From Ischnura elegans (taxonomy: Eukaryota; Arthropoda; Insecta; Odonata; Coenagrionidae), in contig NC_060246.1 of NCBI RefSeq assembly GCF_921293095.1, positions 10,434,001 through 10,498,000 of the forward strand: a stretch of DNA of 64,000 nucleotides, given 5' to 3'. Of the stretch, positions 11,301 through 23,487 are shown piece by piece; the first letter of the stretch is position 1; each line of letters starts with the position of its first letter. Made by a program: the position numbers and the translations under genes. Under the pieces are notes generated by a model. That model saw nothing but the letters and a program-made list of their open reading frames with translations, had not been told where the DNA came from and ran no database searches.

Positions 11301-14300
11301 TTCGGCCAAAATATATTTTACCCTATCCAAAAGAAAGGATCAACTCGTGCTGAAAGAAACTCAGAATATCAACAAATACCAATAACAGGCAATAATATCA
11401 ACATTATTTCACTCAACGTGCAATGCGTAGCAAGGTATAAACTATCATTTCCAGATTTAATTCGTAAAACTAGAAAAGTGAACGTACTCTCTGGAAAGTG
11501 TGTCATCCTTTCTTTTGCTCCTGCAGAGCTTCGCGAGGCGTTTGAAGCGGAGGCGCAGGAGGTGCGCAAACAGAGGTTGTTGCTGACAGCTGCCGTGCCC
11601 GTGGGTCCAGACAACGTGCGTGCCGGATACGACGTCCCTGCAGTCGCCAGGTGAGACCTGCAAAGACATGCTCCTCATACTCTCTGCACCAAACAAAGCA
11701 ACCACCTAACTCACTCATCTATTGTCTCCGTTAGGGTTTCAATGAAAACAATCAGCTGTGAGACATTTCACAGATTTTCATGTCACAGTTGAAAGCTTGG
11801 TCATAAAAATTTCCTCTAATCTAATTATTTTCATTTCATCTAACATGGAGTTTTACAAGGGTACACACACCCACATCAAGTATTTGGGAGATTAACCATC
11901 CATGTAGGGGATTATGCTATGTATGTATTTGATTGTAAATTAAAAAACTCAATCCTGAAATAAATATTAAATATTTGGTTAGTTGTTAAAAATGCTGCGT
12001 AAGATACATTTCAGCTTGACATTCTCTTGATTAAGTTCCCAACGGGAAGAGCAAAATGTCAAGCAGGTTTTTGCACACAGCATTTCCCACGAGGAACAGC
12101 TTTTGCAGCACAATTCAAATTTATGAGCAAGTACAATTCCTCAAAAGCAATCAGTTTGAGTGCGCTAAGCTGAAAAAAGTTACCTAATTTATCAAAGTAA
12201 ACTGTGAAATCTTACGGCCATCATTTATGAATCCACCTGTGAAATGATCATGTAGTGTAGAGAGAGGCAAGGTAAGGTTAAAGATCCCTGCTGAGAACCC
12301 AAATGTTCCTACAGTTACCTGGATTTCATCAACCTGATGGCGTACGACTTCCACGGCAAGTGGGAGAGGGAGACAGGGCACAACGCACCACTCTACGCGC
12401 CCTCCTCTGACTCCGAGTGGAGGAAGCAGCTGTCGGTGGACCATGCGGCCAACATGTGGGTGAAGCTTGGTGCCCCCAAGGACAAGCTCGTCATTGGTAT
12501 GGCAACCTACGGCCGAACCTTCACCCTCTCCAACCCTGCCAAGTACGGCGTGAACTCCCCAGCCAGCGGCGGCGGCAAGGCCGGAGACTACACCAAGGAG
12601 AGTGGATTCCTCGCCTACTACGAAGTGAGTTGTCCACGCAATCAAAGGCATCAGTTCAAACTGCTCGTCTCACATCCGGGCAGCCTCTAAATATCACTCC
12701 CATCCCATTGTGCCTCAGTCAGGGTCCCTTGCTCACTGGCACATCTGTTCTAAGCTGCTGCTACTGAAACATAGCACACGATCATAAGAATATACATATT
12801 TAAATTGAACGCTCAAATGCTATGAAAGAACATGAGCAAAAATCCTAACATGATTCATGATTAGATGAAAATACCTAATAGGACTGAAGGCTCAAGAAAT
12901 TAACCTAGTGTGCTCCCTACATTTAAATATGTACTTTGTAGTAGTCCTTATTTCTTTCAACCATGAGCCTGAGCTCAACAGTTTAGAACGAGACTTCATT
13001 TTTGGTCATCTAAAAAGTCACTAAATTATGTAAACCCCTCATAAAACCTACATTACTTAAACAATCATAATATTATTATCTGCACATTAAAGTCAATGGC
13101 AAAGATGAAATGGCATAATTTTGATGCTTTCACATAAGACAATTTTTTATATGACCATACGTTACAAATAATTTCCTGATGCATGTAGCCAAGAATAAAC
13201 ATAGGAGATTGGAGTTCTAAATTGTTTTATCTTTCCATTTTGTAGCCCCTCGTCAAAGATATCGGATTTCCCTATAGGTTTTATCAAAGCCCCCTTTTTA
13301 TAGGAAGACTTTGGACAAGCTCGCGAGTTGAAGACTCAGTTTCTCTCTCTCACCAATCCATCTTTGCCTCTTCATTCAGGTGTGTGAGATGTTGCGCAGC
13401 GGAGCCTCGTACATTTGGGATGATGAGATGAAGGTGCCCTATTGCGTGAAGGGTGACCAATGGGTGGGATTCGACGATGAGCGCAGCATCCGTAACAAGA
13501 TGCAATGGATCAAGGACGGAGGATTTGCTGGTGCCATGGTTTGGACCGTTGACATGGACGACTTCACAGGGGCAGTGTGCGGCGGAGGAGTCAAGTACCC
13601 ACTGATTGCAGCCATGAGGTGAGAACCATTTCAGAGACTCAGATCAGTGGCGTAACTATTGGGGGGGGGGGGGAATTAGGGGATTTCCCCCCCCCCCCCC
13701 CCCCCACCCAAAGCCTCAGAGAAATCAAAAAATTATTTTAAAATCTTGTCTGGATTTGATATATAATAACTGCATCTGCTAATAGTTCAATTTTAAGGGC
13801 CAAAATGATGTAAAATGCATTTTCAGGCATGTTATTTTTTTTTTAATTTCCTGAAATCCCAGTTTCCTGGGGGGGTAGCCCCCACTTACCCCAAAGCATA
13901 TTCCTAGTTACGCCACTGACTCAGATCATCATTTATGTAATAGTGGTGATTTGATCGACAATTTTGTACTTTTCCAAACTATTTACTAAGAAGGTTGGTT
14001 TCACGACACTGTATTTTGAGTCTGATCAGTCTTGTGTCTTTGCTTGTTAGTATATTTCCAAAGGTGACGAGGAGGAGGGGTATGACATGGAGAACCTGGG
14101 AATGGGAATTGTTAACGAGGGAGGACTTTGGTCCACCCTCATGTCAAACCCAACGGGAGGTGTTCCCCAATAGACAGCCATCATCCTTTCATGTCCCAAA
14201 ATCGAAAACTAAACCATTGAACAATCAGGGCAGCCCCTCAAAAAATGGCAATTTTTCTCATTACTGATGACTTTTAGCACAAAAATATGGTCAATCTAAC

Positions 14301-17300
14301 TGAAAAAAATTATTCCATTGTTCTTGTAGAAATTTGGAAAATTTAAAGTGAAAATTCAGATATAAGATACGAAAAAAATTTGTAAAAAAATTACATTCAT
14401 AATATTGACCCTAGTAGGCAAGTTTTGCTGGGTATTAAAATTCATTCCAAGGAAAATAGGGCTAAATAAGAAATTCTAGTGGACACCCTTGCCTGAATGT
14501 GTACATGCCAACACATGTGAATATCACACATAGCATGAACCGGAGTTAGCACTATTACCACTTATCAAAGGAAAGCATGGACTGATGCATGGCATAAATA
14601 AAATTCTGAAAATAGCAAGCATATTTAGTAAAACTGAAATGATTACAATTCTAAAACATTTTATCATTAGATACCTACCAGGGGCACAGCTAGGAATTAA
14701 GGCTAGGGGGATTTCAGATGCAACTAATACTGGGGTGCCTGGGGGTGTGGTATACCCCGCCAGGGTAAGCAGGAGGTGCGGAGGCCCTCTGCCAAAAAAA
14801 TAATAAGATAAATGGTTCAAAATGGTGATTTTTACAGCCTTCTGAGGGGTATTTTATTAATCCTCACACTATTCTATAAGCAATATTAATCCAATTAAGT
14901 AAAACAGATTTAACTTAAAAATTTCTGTGAGCTCTGGGGGAGGGGGAGGTTTATCCCCCAAAATTCCCCCCTCGCTGCGCCACTATTAGGTACATACTAC
15001 ATTAAACTACACTCTCATTCACTCACTGTTTCAGACCAAAGGTTGGTTTGGATATGGATATAACTCATGGTAGACCTTAGGCCCTTATTAGACGAGGTAG
15101 CCAGGCGACGTCGCCAGCGACGAACCTGGCTACCCAGCTTGTCGTGGGTCATTGATTCTTATGGGCCTTATTACACGAGGGTAGCCAGCGACGTAGCCAC
15201 ACTTTGGCGACTGACTGGCTACCGAGCCCCGTCGCCACTCCGGTCGCCATTGGCTACCCATACTGGCGACGCTGCGTTGTAGCATACGGAGCTTATTACA
15301 CGAGGTCGCCAGGCTACTCGGTCAGTACACCTCGCTTGGTACTGCTCACGGTTGTGTTGTGTTCTGTTGTGAGTGGGTGAGTTGTTCAGTATGTCCACGC
15401 CAGTTGAGAAAATGCCTACATCTTCTGATTCAGTGGAAGAGATACGCGGAGAGAAGAAGAAAAAAGAAGAGCCGCAGAAAGACGACCAAAAGAAAAAGCA
15501 TGAAGAGCTCGTGAAAAAGTGCCAGAAGTTGGCCGACACAAAATTAAGATAACGTTACCACTCACAACGCAGTCCACTATAGTTCACAGCAAACTGAGAG
15601 AAAACGGAAAAATTCTGGCTACTGAACTGGCTACATAACTGGCTACTAGGTTTGGTAGCCAGCGACGTCGCCAGCTACCGTCGCTGGCGACGTCGCCTGG
15701 CTACCTCGTCTAATAAGGGCCTTACGAAAATTTAAGCCAAAGATGTTTTAAATAGCACATAAAAACAATGGCAAACTATAATTGCATTACATATTCTGAT
15801 GTATCTCTTTTGATGAATTTTCTAAAAGTAGAGAAAGTCAGATAGTAATTACTTACATAATGCTCTTAGATAATGATTTGCCTTTTTAATATGCATTTCA
15901 TTACATACTGGGTATAGCTAATAAAGGCATTAAAAAAATATTAATAAACAAATACCTTGATCCATCAGGGAAGAGCTGAGAGGCGTTCCACGAGCAGGAA
16001 ATGCAAAAGACATTGACTGGAGCAAGGTGGCCAAGAACGTGTTGAAGACAGAGGCTTCCATCCCCCCACCCATCAAGATCTCCGTCAACGAACTGCTGAA
16101 CCGTGTCAAGACTAAGGGAACACCTCAAATACAGAATGACATCCAGGAAGTCTCAGATGCCAACAGTGAGTATAAAATCCTCAGCGAGACTGGCGGTTTC
16201 CGTCTCTGCTTTCCAAGTTTAAGATAAATATATTTAGACCAATCAATTTAGCATTCAAATCTGAGAGCAAACAAAACATCCTTTTGAAGTAGTATAGGTG
16301 GTCCCCAGTTACCTAATGGACGAGTAAGTTTTCTCAGAATGTCTGTAAGTCAGAGTTGAACTAAACCAAGCAACCAATAATATTGTAATACATACATATT
16401 AGCAATATTTTGGCAAAAAGATATTTTTGTCAAAATAAATTTTGTCATTAATTATGCATTTGCAATATGAAATATACAGTTAAAGATCATAGATAACATT
16501 TCTCTTCGTGTACGATTGGTTGATCATTGAATGATCTTCGAAAATGAATCAAGATTTTTTTCCCGCCACTGACGATTCCCACTGCAATGCCAGAGCAGAC
16601 GTCCAAGTAAACAAGAAACATTCCTCATCAGCAAGTAAATAGAATAATTCCACTTCACAAAGGAGATTATGATGGAAATAATAAGTCTGGTGTAGCCTTA
16701 CATTAAAAAGCAAATATCCTGGTGCTATTGCATCCGATTTTATGTTTTTATAAAGATCGCTGAAAGCATCGAAGGAGCATGGGTGTTCAGCAACACGGGT
16801 AAACCAAAGCTGGATTATCAGGATTCTGCTGTATTTATACTTGAAGGAAAGGGAGATAGGCTGATATGTACGTGCAAATAGAAAGGGAAGGAAAGAAAAC
16901 TTAGAAAAGGTCAGCTTTGAAGGTTGAAGGGTGCATAATTATCAAGAGTTTTCAATTTCTTGATCACAGAGAATTTCAATTTTCACTATTTGGTGAATTC
17001 ATTGATAAATCATCTTGGTATTTGGAGGTTGATAGCAGCCAAAAATGATAGTGTGAGCATGGGGTTAAAAACCTATTAAAGCAACCACTCTAGAGAATTT
17101 CACAATGGCAAAAAAAATAGATTTTAGTGCATTATGCCAGACGACTTTGAATTGATAGTAAAAAAAAATCACTAACCATTCCTCAAACAACTACATCCTT
17201 AGAGCTAGCATAGCATAATTAAGTTATGTATTATGAAAATCAAGAAGGAATAAATATGTATCACCTACAACTGACTTATTACAACAAGAAATTTTTGTGA

Positions 17301-20300
17301 AACTTTATACATCAAATTATTATCATCTCGAAAATTTCACTGGTCTTTTAAATTATTCCCTCTTCATGGCCTCATGCATGGACATACCCAGCGAGGGGCA
17401 GGAGGGGGCAGCTCCTCCCCCCCTAGAAGCAAAAATCGCAAATGTCTTTGAGGAAAACAATATTTTTTCAAGCAAATAATTTTAAAAACTAATAAAAAGC
17501 TGTTACAGTTTCCTCAAATGTTGATTCATTCACCTTTTCCATGCTTAAATATCACCTACAACTTGAACAACCACAGCTTGTCCCCCCCCCCCCCCCCCCC
17601 CCCCTAGTTTTGATCCTGGGTACGCCCTTGGCCTCATTAGTACCCATTTTCCCCATTCACCTAAAACTTTTCACTTTTCTAATCGATCCCACTTCTGTCA
17701 TGGACTTCTCACTGTTATCAGTGGATTTCCCTACATGCACACTCTTCTAGTACCATTCAACCCATTAACATCTCTCTCTCCTCTTTAGATTTGATCAGTC
17801 CTCGCTGAATGGCACTTTTTAAAAATTCCCTATTTTGGCCTCATTGCAGCCCGTCCAGCTCAGGTGCTCTGTTATATGACCAGTTGGTCCTCAAAGAGGC
17901 CTGGAGCAGGAAAATTTGGCCCAGAAGATGTGAACGCTGCCCTTTGCACTCACGTCATCTTTGCCTTTGCTACTCTACGTGACCATCGCTTAGCGGCCGC
18001 TGATGAAGACAAGGATCCAGAGATGTACGAGAAGGTCATTGCCTTAAGAGAGGAGAACCCAAAGCTGAAGGTAACGCTCCTTTTATTTTCAACTATGATT
18101 AACTCCCTGTATGGACATGATGGAAGATTTCTAAGGTTGGTGCAGGAGAAATATAAGTCCTGTTTAAAGGTTAGGTAAAGCAAACCCTTATCAGCTTGAA
18201 CTGTTCCAACGAAAATCTTCCATGATGACAGATGTTTGGAAGCTATAAAAATATGATTCTACAAATTTATGGAGAAGATGTCCAAATGAGCATGAAAGGC
18301 TAGAATTATTTTATAAGATTCCTTATTAATTTTTTTCCCATTTCACAAATACATAGCAATATGTATTTTTAATAAATGGCTGAATCACTTAGTTCATTTT
18401 TGCTCCATTTCTTGTTAGAATCCAATTTGAGTTATACTGAGAGGCTCGATTTTTCTTTGCAGGTTCTTCTGGCGATTGGAGGGTGGGCGTTTGGTTCCAC
18501 TCCCTTCAAGGAGCTTACATCCAACGTCTTCCGAATGAACCAGTTTGTCTATGATGCCATAGAATTTCTCAGGAAATACAAGTTCAATGGACTAGATGTG
18601 GACTGGGAATACCCAAGGTATGAAGGCATCTCTGGCACCATTCATGCAATAACCCTTGATCAAAAACAGAATGATATGCACACTCTTTCCAAAGTGAGCG
18701 CTGAAATAATTATTAAAATTGTGAAATTTCATAAGGCTCACTTACAGAAAATGACAACCATATCAATGCTATTTTTGTTCATTCTTCATCAAAAGCGTGA
18801 CCTATATGTGCAAAAGGGGCATCATATGTAAAATCAATACATATTATCGAATGAGGATATAAAGCACAATCTGTTATAACGAGTGGGGATAATTGCGAGG
18901 GCAGTGCTATAGCAAGTGATTTTTTGTGTTGGTTAGCCCAAGTGGAAAAGCACAGGGAAATCATCCACTCATAATGAGTGCCCGTAGTTGGGTTAGCGGA
19001 ATAACAAGTCCATTTCAATGCGTAAGTCGACCGGGAAGTATGACTCACAGGATAACCCTGTGCCAAACTTCAACCTCACGATGGTTGTAACTTTATCTCA
19101 GGTGTAAGGCATAATTGTGGTACAAAAATGAAAAATTATTGCCTTCTCTACAATTTATGGATATCATCATTCACTAATGCCTTAATTCCTTGTCTGGGCA
19201 CCACTGTGAAGCTAGGAGGGATGCACGCTCACCATGGTCACGTCATAATTGGACTCACTCTTCTTTTGATTTTGCCTACGATGCTAACGTTGCAATCCCT
19301 CAGAGATAATAACACTAGCAGTGAAAATTGCTTTTAAGTTATATTTGACACAATAGGTGGCTCATCCGTTGCAGCCCAAATGACAGTGATAGGGATCAGC
19401 AAAGTACATAGTAAGTAATGTGGCACCGTCTGCGGATGAAAGCAAGGGGGAGGGGACTCTAAACTGCCGCAGGTCTTCTCAAAGGAGCTTTGGAAGATAC
19501 TTAAAGACTAAAGTATTGAGTTTTTTTATTATATTCACTCAAAAGAGAGCATTCCTTCATTAAGTATTCAGTGTAACATATCCAAACATCAACTTTTCAC
19601 TGTTTGCATCTTATCATTGGGGTAACAGAACCCATAATCCACCCAAAATTAGAAGGAGTCCAAACGAGAGTACAAAAGAAACTGAATATGCTTATTTTTA
19701 AAACATAAATATAATCAAAAATAATATTTTAATATTGATTCATTTTCTTCTGGATTAATATAAATGTGAAAATAACTCAAATATTCTACTTTTCGTGCCA
19801 TAATAACCTGAAAAAGATAACATTTTTGATAGACATCATCTATTAGGAGTTAAGCCTTATCATCATCATAATTAGTCAACAATCCTTATATGTGTTTGAC
19901 GCAGCTCTCCATTCATCTCTCATTTCCGCTAGCCTTTTCATTGTGACGTATTTTGTCTTTTTTTCATCCTTTATAACCTGTCCTAGGTAACTCATCCTTT
20001 GCCCTTCTTCCCTTCCACAACTGTTTTCATTGCCTTGTTAGCCTTTATTGTTTTTGTTATCCTAATAATGAGCGATTTCCCTGGGATCTTCAGCACTCAT
20101 CATAACAACTTCTACGGTAATATGTATATACATACTAAGGATTTCATTTATCCCACGTTCCAAGGCTACTAATATGCTTATGAACATTTTCACTAACGAA
20201 AATTTTGAAACCAAAGAAAAGCTCATTATTTTTCCATTTTGACATAAAATCTTCCAATCAGATTTATGGTAATGTGATTTTTTTAAAATCCTTTCCTACA

Positions 20301-23300
20301 GAGGAGCAGATGACCGAGTTGCTTATGTTAACTTATTGAAAGAGTTGAGACTGGCATTTGAGGGCGAAGCTAAGTCATCCGGACAGCCTAGATTGCTGCT
20401 CACTGCCGCAGTGCCTGCATCATTTGAAGCCATTGCTGCGGGGTAAGTCTGACTCCTTTGACATGTCTCTCGTTGGAGTAATTTGGCCTATTCTCACGTG
20501 AGCCACTCGTACAATAACACACTCAAAATGAGACCCAAAACCCTGATCCAAATAATCGGTCATTACAGAAAAATCAGACCACGAAATTTGAAAAGAAACT
20601 ACGTGGAGAATGGAATCACTTCCTCTGAAATTCTCGGGAAAAAAATATACTTGGTCTTTTTCTATGCAAAGTCAAAGCATATACATATCTATCACTGAAA
20701 TTATTACTTATCTTATGCTATGCAATTGCCTGGTTTTTAAACTTTCCTTTTATATTTCAGATATGACGTACCAGAAATCTCTAAATATCTGGACTTGATC
20801 AACGTAATGACTTACGACTTCCATGGACAGTGGGAAAGGCAAGTAGGCCACAACAGCCCCCTCTATCCATTGGAGAGTGCCACCAGCTATCAAAAGAAGT
20901 TGACTGTGGTAAGTTTTTTTTTCTTTCCAAATATCTATACTAAAATTTAATATGGAAAAAACTTATTCACGCCATGGATTCCAAGCATTTTATGATACCA
21001 AATGGTTTTTATTTTTATTTTGTTTCAATGGACACATCTGATTGCATTGATTGAGTACATATTAAGTCATATCTTTAGGATTATAAGGATATCTCACTTT
21101 CTCCTCAAATAGGATTACAGTGCAAGGGAATGGGTGAAGCAAGGAGCACCAAAAGAGAAGCTCATGATTGGAATGCCCACTTACGGCCGATCTTTCAACT
21201 TGGTGGACACAAACAAGTTTGATATTGGAGCCCCAGCATCTGGTGGTGGAACCCCTGGCAAATACACTGGGGAGGCTGGTTTCATGTCCTACTATGAGGT
21301 AAACTACCAACTCCACTGGCAATCAGGAAAATATACATGTAAATTACGTCATTATAGCTATTTATGCTATAAACTATTACATAGCTGATGAAATATTATA
21401 TCAATGACTAGAATAACTTAAATGTTCAGAATTAAATTCTATTGCATTGTTTGAGAACTTCTGTTGACTTACTGTTTACATACAAAGAGGTTATTGAAAG
21501 CTTGATTTTACATCAAAGAATAATGAGTAAAACAGTAGTAAATGGTTGGTGAAATGTTCTACATGAAATAAATGTAAACAATGATAGGCTGACAAATGAA
21601 AAAGTACATACACAGCATAATACTACCTAAAAATGAAATACAAACCAAGTACGAGGAGGATACTTCAACTGGCATTGTTAGCAATAACTTTGAAAATGGT
21701 TGTGGACGGAGTATCTCTCTTTTTGGAATATGTATTGCATTTGGATTACCACTGATGATCAGCACACACATGAATGCACAATGATAAAACGTGAAGAAAT
21801 GGCCCAAGCATTACCCCGAAATTGATCAGGATATTGCAAGAGTAATATACATACATATTTGTATTTCAAGGAAGAAATACCTACCTATGTAATCAAGTGA
21901 AATGCATTACATACGTATACAATCTATATTCTTGCTACTTTTGCAAAACAAAGTTAACTAAATACAAGAATGAGCTCATTACATTGTTACTCCTCTTTTT
22001 GCAGGTGTGTGACTTCCTTCATGGAGAAAATACAACATTGGTATGGGATAATGAACAGCAGGTTCCTTTTGCCTATAGAGATGATCAGTGGGTTGGATTT
22101 GATGATGAGAGAAGTCTTAAGACTAAGGTGAGAATCGACATAAAGTTATTGTCAATGTAACCGATTCCTTTTCCAGTGCTGGAGAAATATTTTTAGCTTG
22201 GACCCTGTCACTGAGGACCGGTACAGTGAGAAATGACATGGTACCCACTTGTGTGATTCACAGTAACGGGCACTGCATTCTTTATTATTCTCATCAAAAG
22301 ACGAAAGTCTTTTAATGTTCACCTTTGGGAACTTCTGTACCTGATTAATTAAAATAAGAAAGTCATGAATTATGCGGCTAAAAATATCAAAGAACAAAAC
22401 ACTCTAAATACAAGAATAAGTCAGAGATTCTATGGATGATGTCATAATAATTTAATGTTCCATTGCATCGCTGCCTCAGTACTTTGAATTTACGTCATAT
22501 CTTTGGATTATTTGTGACATGAACTGCCACAACTATGATCTTCAACACTTCATACATGCTATTCCAGATGACATGGCTGAAAGAAATGGGCTTTGGTGGC
22601 ATCATGATTTGGTCCATTGACATGGATGACTTCCATGGGTCATGCGGAACTGGAAAGTATCCCCTCATCAATGCCATGCATTCTGAGCTGGAAGACTACA
22701 AAGTCCCTCTTGTTTACGATGGCCCATACGAATCGCACAGCCCCAGTGGAATGTACACCACTCGAAATCGTAAGTATATGCATATGCTAAGTACCTTCAT
22801 CTTACCTAGAAACACATGAACATTTAACGACATACTGTGGTTACCTTCCCATACTTTCATGCCTAGCGAATGTACGAAAAAATACTGGTGCTCCAAACAT
22901 TCCTAAAACTGGGTTTCACAACACATTCATAAACAAACATAAACTTAAGCTACTTTTGGCCAGATTCGACAGTTAAACGGGAAGCTAACCTTTCATTGCC
23001 AGTTTTCCTATCCAGACTGAGTGATAAGTAAGGCTAAACTCATTTTCTGAGCATTTTACAGCTTTTCAATAATCGTTTTAAAAAAAAAAATGCATGAACT
23101 TATTATCATGATTGCCTTGTAATTTGATGGAGCTAACACTATCACAACACCAATAATTATTCTCGCGGTTATGAATCAATCATGGACGAAATGATTAAAC
23201 CAGCAACATTTAAATTTAACCATTTGCTGTTGTACGATTTGAGTAATTTTAATTTGTTTCTTTCATCTTTCACAGCAAATGAAGTGGTTTGTGAAGAAGA

Positions 23301-23487
23301 AGATGGCCACATATCTTACCACAAAGATAAACTCGACTGCACCATGTACTACATGTGTGAGGGGGAGAGGCGACACCATATGCCTTGCCCATCACAGCTT
23401 GTGTTCAATCCCAACGAGAACGTTTGCGACTGGCCAGAGAACGTGGAAGGATGCATGCACCACACGCCAGCTCCGCCCGCCGCCTAA
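8308..23487 (+). CDS. Cht7: Group III chitinase, Cht7 type (two GH18 domains + CBM14), 5' partial
   Basis: Spliced gene hydrolysing beta-1,4 links of chitin; the family is membrane-anchored or secreted at the apical epidermis and acts in cuticle assembly and moulting. Exons, all flanked by AG/GT and joining in phase: 8308-8730, 10188-10367, 11527-11650, 12315-12624, 13380-13618, 15969-16165, 17850-18070, 18463-18617, 20302-20442, 20761-20908, 21113-21298, 22005-22127, 22568-22769, 23276-23487 (stop TAA). The joined frame is about 952 residues: basic Ser/Arg-rich stretch (1-90), GH18-1 (about 90-440), linker, GH18-2 (about 515-880), CBM14 (about 885-940), Pro/Ala tail. Two GH18 domains plus one C-terminal CBM14 define group III (Cht7) chitinases, usually about 950-1000 residues. 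The first exon here opens with two bases of a split codon behind a strong pyrimidine tract and AG, so at least one upstream exon is missing. An ATG at 8226 is in frame if that intron is retained, but I do not favour it. Confidence 0.95.
8757..9240. mobile_element. Inverted pair of Penelope-like tails split by a hAT MITE
   Basis: Two arms, 8760-8842 (as complement) and 9159-9238, share CCCTGA, GATG, GGGCGAGTTGTTCATC, AAA, then GCAAAACCCGAGAAA. Such tails resemble the ends of Penelope-like retroelements, which often carry inverted copies. The hAT MITE at 8907-9158 lies between them, so the pair predates it. Lies in chitinase intron 8731-10187. Confidence 0.55.
8907..9158. mobile_element. hAT-type MITE
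   Basis: Same family as the element at 7-261: ends CAGTGGCGTAGATATCC and GGCTACACCACTG, with matching interior around AAATGAAGTTTTTGCGAT. Target duplication ccctgatg (8899-8906) and ccctgaag (9159-9166), one mismatch. Contains a 16-bp poly-C run. Confidence 0.8.
9574..9805. mobile_element. piggyBac-like MITE (TTAA flank)
   Basis: Left end TTAA|CCCATCAATGCCCGTGGG and right end TTGGGTGCTAACGGG|CTAA. The left TTAA is intact and the right is CTAA. A fragment of the same family (CATCAATGCCTGCAGGTGCC) lies at 56187. Noncoding; within chitinase intron 8731-10187. Confidence 0.5.
13645..13918. mobile_element. hAT-type MITE with perfect 8-bp target duplication
   Basis: Ends CAGTGGCGTAACTATTGG and CCTAGTTACGCCACTG. 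The target duplication actcagat is perfect at 13637-13644 and 13919-13926. Contains G and C homopolymer runs at the left end. Lies in chitinase intron 13619-15968, 26 bp past the donor site. Confidence 0.88.
14679..14985. mobile_element. hAT-type MITE, second copy of the 6126 family
   Basis: Left end CAGGGGCACAGCTAGG, right end GCTGCGCCACT. Shares interior blocks with the 6126-6420 copy, for example AATTAAGGCTAGGGGGA and AGCTCTGGGGG. A target duplication could not be read with confidence. Chitinase intron. Confidence 0.65.
15080..15721. mobile_element. Harbinger-like non-autonomous element (GGCCCTTATTAGACGAGG ends)
   Basis: A near-perfect terminal inverted repeat of about 42 bp begins GGCCCTTATTAGACGAGG and ends CCTCGTCTAATAAGGGCC, flanked by the trinucleotide TTA (15077-15079 and 15722-15724). 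GG...CC ends with a 3-bp TWA duplication are typical of PIF/Harbinger. Internal partial copies of the end occur at 15163-15180 and 15291-15310 (CTTATTACACGAGG). No DDE transposase. A 53-codon ORF lies inside. Confidence 0.75.
15391..15552 (+). CDS. Small lysine-rich ORF inside the Harbinger-like element
   Basis: 53 residues starting [17 protein letters not shown], then a Lys/Glu-rich segment with KKKKEE, ending ADTKLR and stop TAA. The basic/acidic low-complexity composition could form a coiled coil. No domain recognised. It may be a fragment of the element's accessory (Myb/MADF-like) protein or chance. Being inside a chitinase intron, it is probably not a host gene. Confidence 0.25.
   Translation: MSTPVEKMPTSSDSVEEIRGEKKKKEEPQKDDQKKKHEELVKKCQKLADTKLR
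17377..17630. mobile_element. hAT-like MITE (CATGGACATACCCAG...CTGGGTACGCCCTTG)
   Basis: Inverted ends resemble CAAGGGCGTACCCAGG. Flanks gcctcatg (17369-17376) and gcctcatt (17631-17638) match at seven of eight positions. A poly-C run of about 23 bases lies near the right end. Sits in chitinase intron 16166-17849. Confidence 0.65.
17853..22680 (+). other. Cht7: Cht7 second GH18 catalytic domain
   Basis: Spread over eight exons. It starts [11 protein letters not shown] and [12 protein letters not shown]. The motif [11 protein letters not shown] has its catalytic Glu codon at 18607-18609, followed by [34 protein letters not shown] and [10 protein letters not shown]. The catalytic DxDWE is intact. 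The Leu in LDLINVM is a mild departure from the common DFINVM. Exon boundaries differ from those of the first domain: domain 2 has extra introns after 18070, 20908 and 22127, so the duplication is old or introns were gained unequally. Confidence 0.93.
23290..23454 (+). other. Cht7: Cht7 C-terminal CBM14 (peritrophin-A) chitin-binding domain
   Basis: Last exon. Six cysteines are spaced as in CBM14: VVC, LDC, YYMC, MPC, NVC, EGC, with the aromatic pair YY before Cys3 and the LVFNP turn before Cys5. Three disulfides and a chitin-facing aromatic surface are expected from the family. The domain is followed by a short [10 protein letters not shown] tail and the TAA stop at 23485-23487. It tethers the enzyme to insoluble chitin. 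Confidence 0.93.

Larger units (their letters stand above)
8490..13618 (+). other. Cht7: Cht7 first GH18 catalytic domain
   Basis: Spread over five exons. It opens with a strand reading KIVCYYTNW, followed by LCTHIIYAF. The catalytic motif [11 protein letters not shown] lies in the 10188-10367 exon, with the proton-donor Glu codon at 10316-10318. Downstream are [20 protein letters not shown], the [11 protein letters not shown] insertion-domain end, and the closing Trp strand MVWTVDMDD. All catalytic and substrate-binding signatures are present, so this domain is expected to be active. The wording of the motifs ([20 protein letters not shown]) fits the first domain of group III chitinases rather than groups I or II. 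Confidence 0.93.

Noticed and set aside
16297..16400. Tigger-like terminal fragment (GGTGGTCCCCAGTTA)
   Set aside because: Only a short resemblance to pogo-type ends, with no partner end or TA duplication.
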